Shown in pieces: positions 5,580-6,456 of a stretch of DNA of 6,456 nucleotides. The notes under the pieces are model-generated. The model was given only the letters and a program-made list of their open reading frames with translations. It was not told the origin of the DNA and did no database searches. The position numbers and the translations under genes were made by a program. Location of the stretch: contig DCUM01000187.1 of assembly GCA_002327255.1 (NCBI GenBank), positions 4,355 to 10,810 on the forward strand, written 5' to 3'. The first letter of the stretch is position 1, and every line of letters begins with the position of its first letter. Origin of the DNA: a bacterium UBA2214 (GTDB taxonomy: Bacteria; Zhuqueibacterota; Zhuqueibacteria; Residuimicrobiales; Residuimicrobiaceae).

Positions 5580-6290
5580 ATGGAGCATCCCCCCAATCGC
5601 ATCACCGACTGGCCCGAGTCGGAGCGGCCGCGCGAACGCATGCTCGGCCACGGCGCCGACGCCCTCTCCGAAGCCGAGTTGCTCGCCATCCTCCTGCGCA
5701 CCGGCAGCGGCAAGCGCACCGCGGTGGATCTCGCCCGGCACCTGCTGACGACCTATGGCGGTCTGCGCGGACTCGATCAGATCGCCATTCAGGATTTGCA
5801 GGGCGTCCACGGCATCGGCACGGCCAAGGCATGCCAGCTCAAGGCCGCACTGGAGCTGGCCAAACGCTTCGGCCAGCAGAAATGGCTGCAGCCGGAACGC
5901 ATCCATTGCTCGGAGGAGGTCTACCAATTCCTCAAGCTGCGCCTGCGCGACCTCAGCCGCGAGGTCTTTCGCGTCCTCTATCTCACCACCCGCCACGATA
6001 TCCTCGCCGATAAAGTCCTGTTTGAGGGCTCGCTGACCGAGAGCGTCGTTTCCACCCGCGAGATCGTCATGGCCGCACTGCAGCACGCCGCCGCCGCGAT
6101 CATCCTGGTGCACAATCACCCCAGCGGCGACCCCCATCCGTCGCCGGAAGACAAAAAAGTCACCGACAAGATCATCCACGCCTGCCGTCACTTTGACATC
6201 CGCGTCCTCGATCACATCATCATCAGCCGCGACTCCTTCTTCAGTTTTGCGGATCAGGGCCTGCTCCCAACGGATTCATCGCAGGGGTAG
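5580..6290 (+). CDS. radC: RadC family JAMM/MPN+ protein
   Basis: A 236-residue protein, a normal length for RadC. The N-terminal third (residues 8-100) holds the RPRERML and ALSEAELLAILLRTG motifs and a helix-hairpin-helix (V-H-G78-I-G80-T-A-K). The C-terminal RadC/JAMM domain has the complete metal-binding signature: E149 in EGSLTES, then H178-N-H180-P-S-G-D-P-H-P-S188-P-E-D191, matching HxH(x7)S(x2)D. The family is named for DNA repair, but that role is doubtful; the zinc-protease-like fold and HhH suggest a role at DNA, and relatives occur on mobile elements. This copy is full length and has its own ribosome site and probable promoter, so it looks like an ordinary chromosomal radC. Its end overlaps the end of a convergent ORF by 15 bp. 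Confidence 0.95.
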   Translation: MEHPPNRITDWPESERPRERMLGHGADALSEAELLAILLRTGSGKRTAVDLARHLLTTYGGLRGLDQIAIQDLQGVHGIGTAKACQLKAALELAKRFGQQKWLQPERIHCSEEVYQFLKLRLRDLSREVFRVLYLTTRHDILADKVLFEGSLTESVVSTREIVMAALQHAAAAIILVHNHPSGDPHPSPEDKKVTDKIIHACRHFDIRVLDHIIISRDSFFSFADQGLLPTDSSQG

Positions 6291-6456
6291 ATCGCAGCGT
6301 GGGCGCCAGCCCGCCAAATTCAGACGTAGCCGCAGGGCGGGCACCAGCCCAACAACCTGATCGCTGGCCACCGCCGGGTACCAGGTTTGATTGGGCCAAA
6401 CCGGCTCGGTGTCCTCTTTGCCCATATGCTTTCCCCCCGGAAAGCGCCAGGGAAGT
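6276..6456 (-). CDS. 3' end of a convergent gene, function unknown
   Basis: Reading leftward from the window edge, one - strand frame stays open for 59 codons and stops at TGA (plus positions 6278-6276). It contains WRFPGGKHMGKEDTEPVW and PNQTWYPAVASDQVVGLVP, a protein-like mix with several tryptophans rather than the Arg/Pro-rich look of shadow frames. The + strand beyond radC offers no better frame, although one other - frame and one + frame are also open here. It would meet radC tail to tail with a 15-bp overlap. A perfect 7-bp stem, GCCCGCC (6309-6315) / GGCGGGC (6336-6342), lies within it and could influence transcript ends from either side. I do not recognise the family. Confidence 0.45.
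   Translation of the reverse strand, partial: LPWRFPGGKHMGKEDTEPVWPNQTWYPAVASDQVVGLVPALRLRLNLAGWRPRCDLPLR

Noticed and set aside
6301..6350. Direct repeat GGGCGCCAGCCC / GGGCACCAGCCC after radC
   Set aside because: A 12-bp near-match in GC-rich sequence with 38-bp offset; too short to interpret.

Overview
The window is GC-rich bacterial DNA with tightly packed genes, nearly all on the + strand. Two secreted proteins end in a type IX secretion (T9SS, type A) sorting domain of the 'N-x-P-N-P-F-N ... G-x-Y-Y' kind. Such domains occur in the Bacteroidetes/Chlorobi/Ignavibacteria/Calditrichaeota/KSB1 sphere. High GC plus PNPFN-type tails next to FN3-like 'NNLGF-VYRS' segments suggests a KSB1- or Calditrichaeota-like genome. 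This is inference from protein style; no marker gene fixes the taxon.

Layout. (1) 1-294: C-terminal end of an SPFH/band-7 (stomatin/paraslipin-like) membrane protein. (2) 291-374: a 27-codon ORF joined to it by an ATGA stop/start overlap. It reads like a signal peptide but is out of frame with what follows. (3) 361-1986: a 541-residue protein with two phospholipase D (HKD) motifs. (4) 1961-2254: four 66-bp tandem repeats plus a partial fifth. Each carries an AAAGGGA[G/A] ribosome-binding-like box. In the four full units it is followed by TTG; in the fifth it is followed by the ATG of the next gene. (5) 2247-3386: a secreted beta-sandwich/FN3-like protein with a T9SS tail. (6) 3387-3700: a 314-bp non-coding gap rich in inverted repeats, including a nested 65-nt structure. 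(7) 3701-5494: a secreted N-acylglucosamine 2-epimerase (AGE)-superfamily protein with a T9SS tail. (8) 5495-5579: a short gap with a good sigma70-like promoter whose -10 box sits in the centre of a dyad. (9) 5580-6290: radC. (10) 6276-6456: probable 3' end of a convergent - strand gene of unknown function.

How the genes may work together. The SPFH and PLD genes look like one transcription unit (overlapping start/stop) and may share membrane-related roles. The two T9SS cargo genes are separated by a structured gap and are probably regulated separately. The epimerase-like protein would act on sugars outside the cell or at its surface. radC has its own promoter and looks unrelated to its neighbours. 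The most unusual item is the repeat array that forms both the end of the PLD gene and the translation start region of the next gene.
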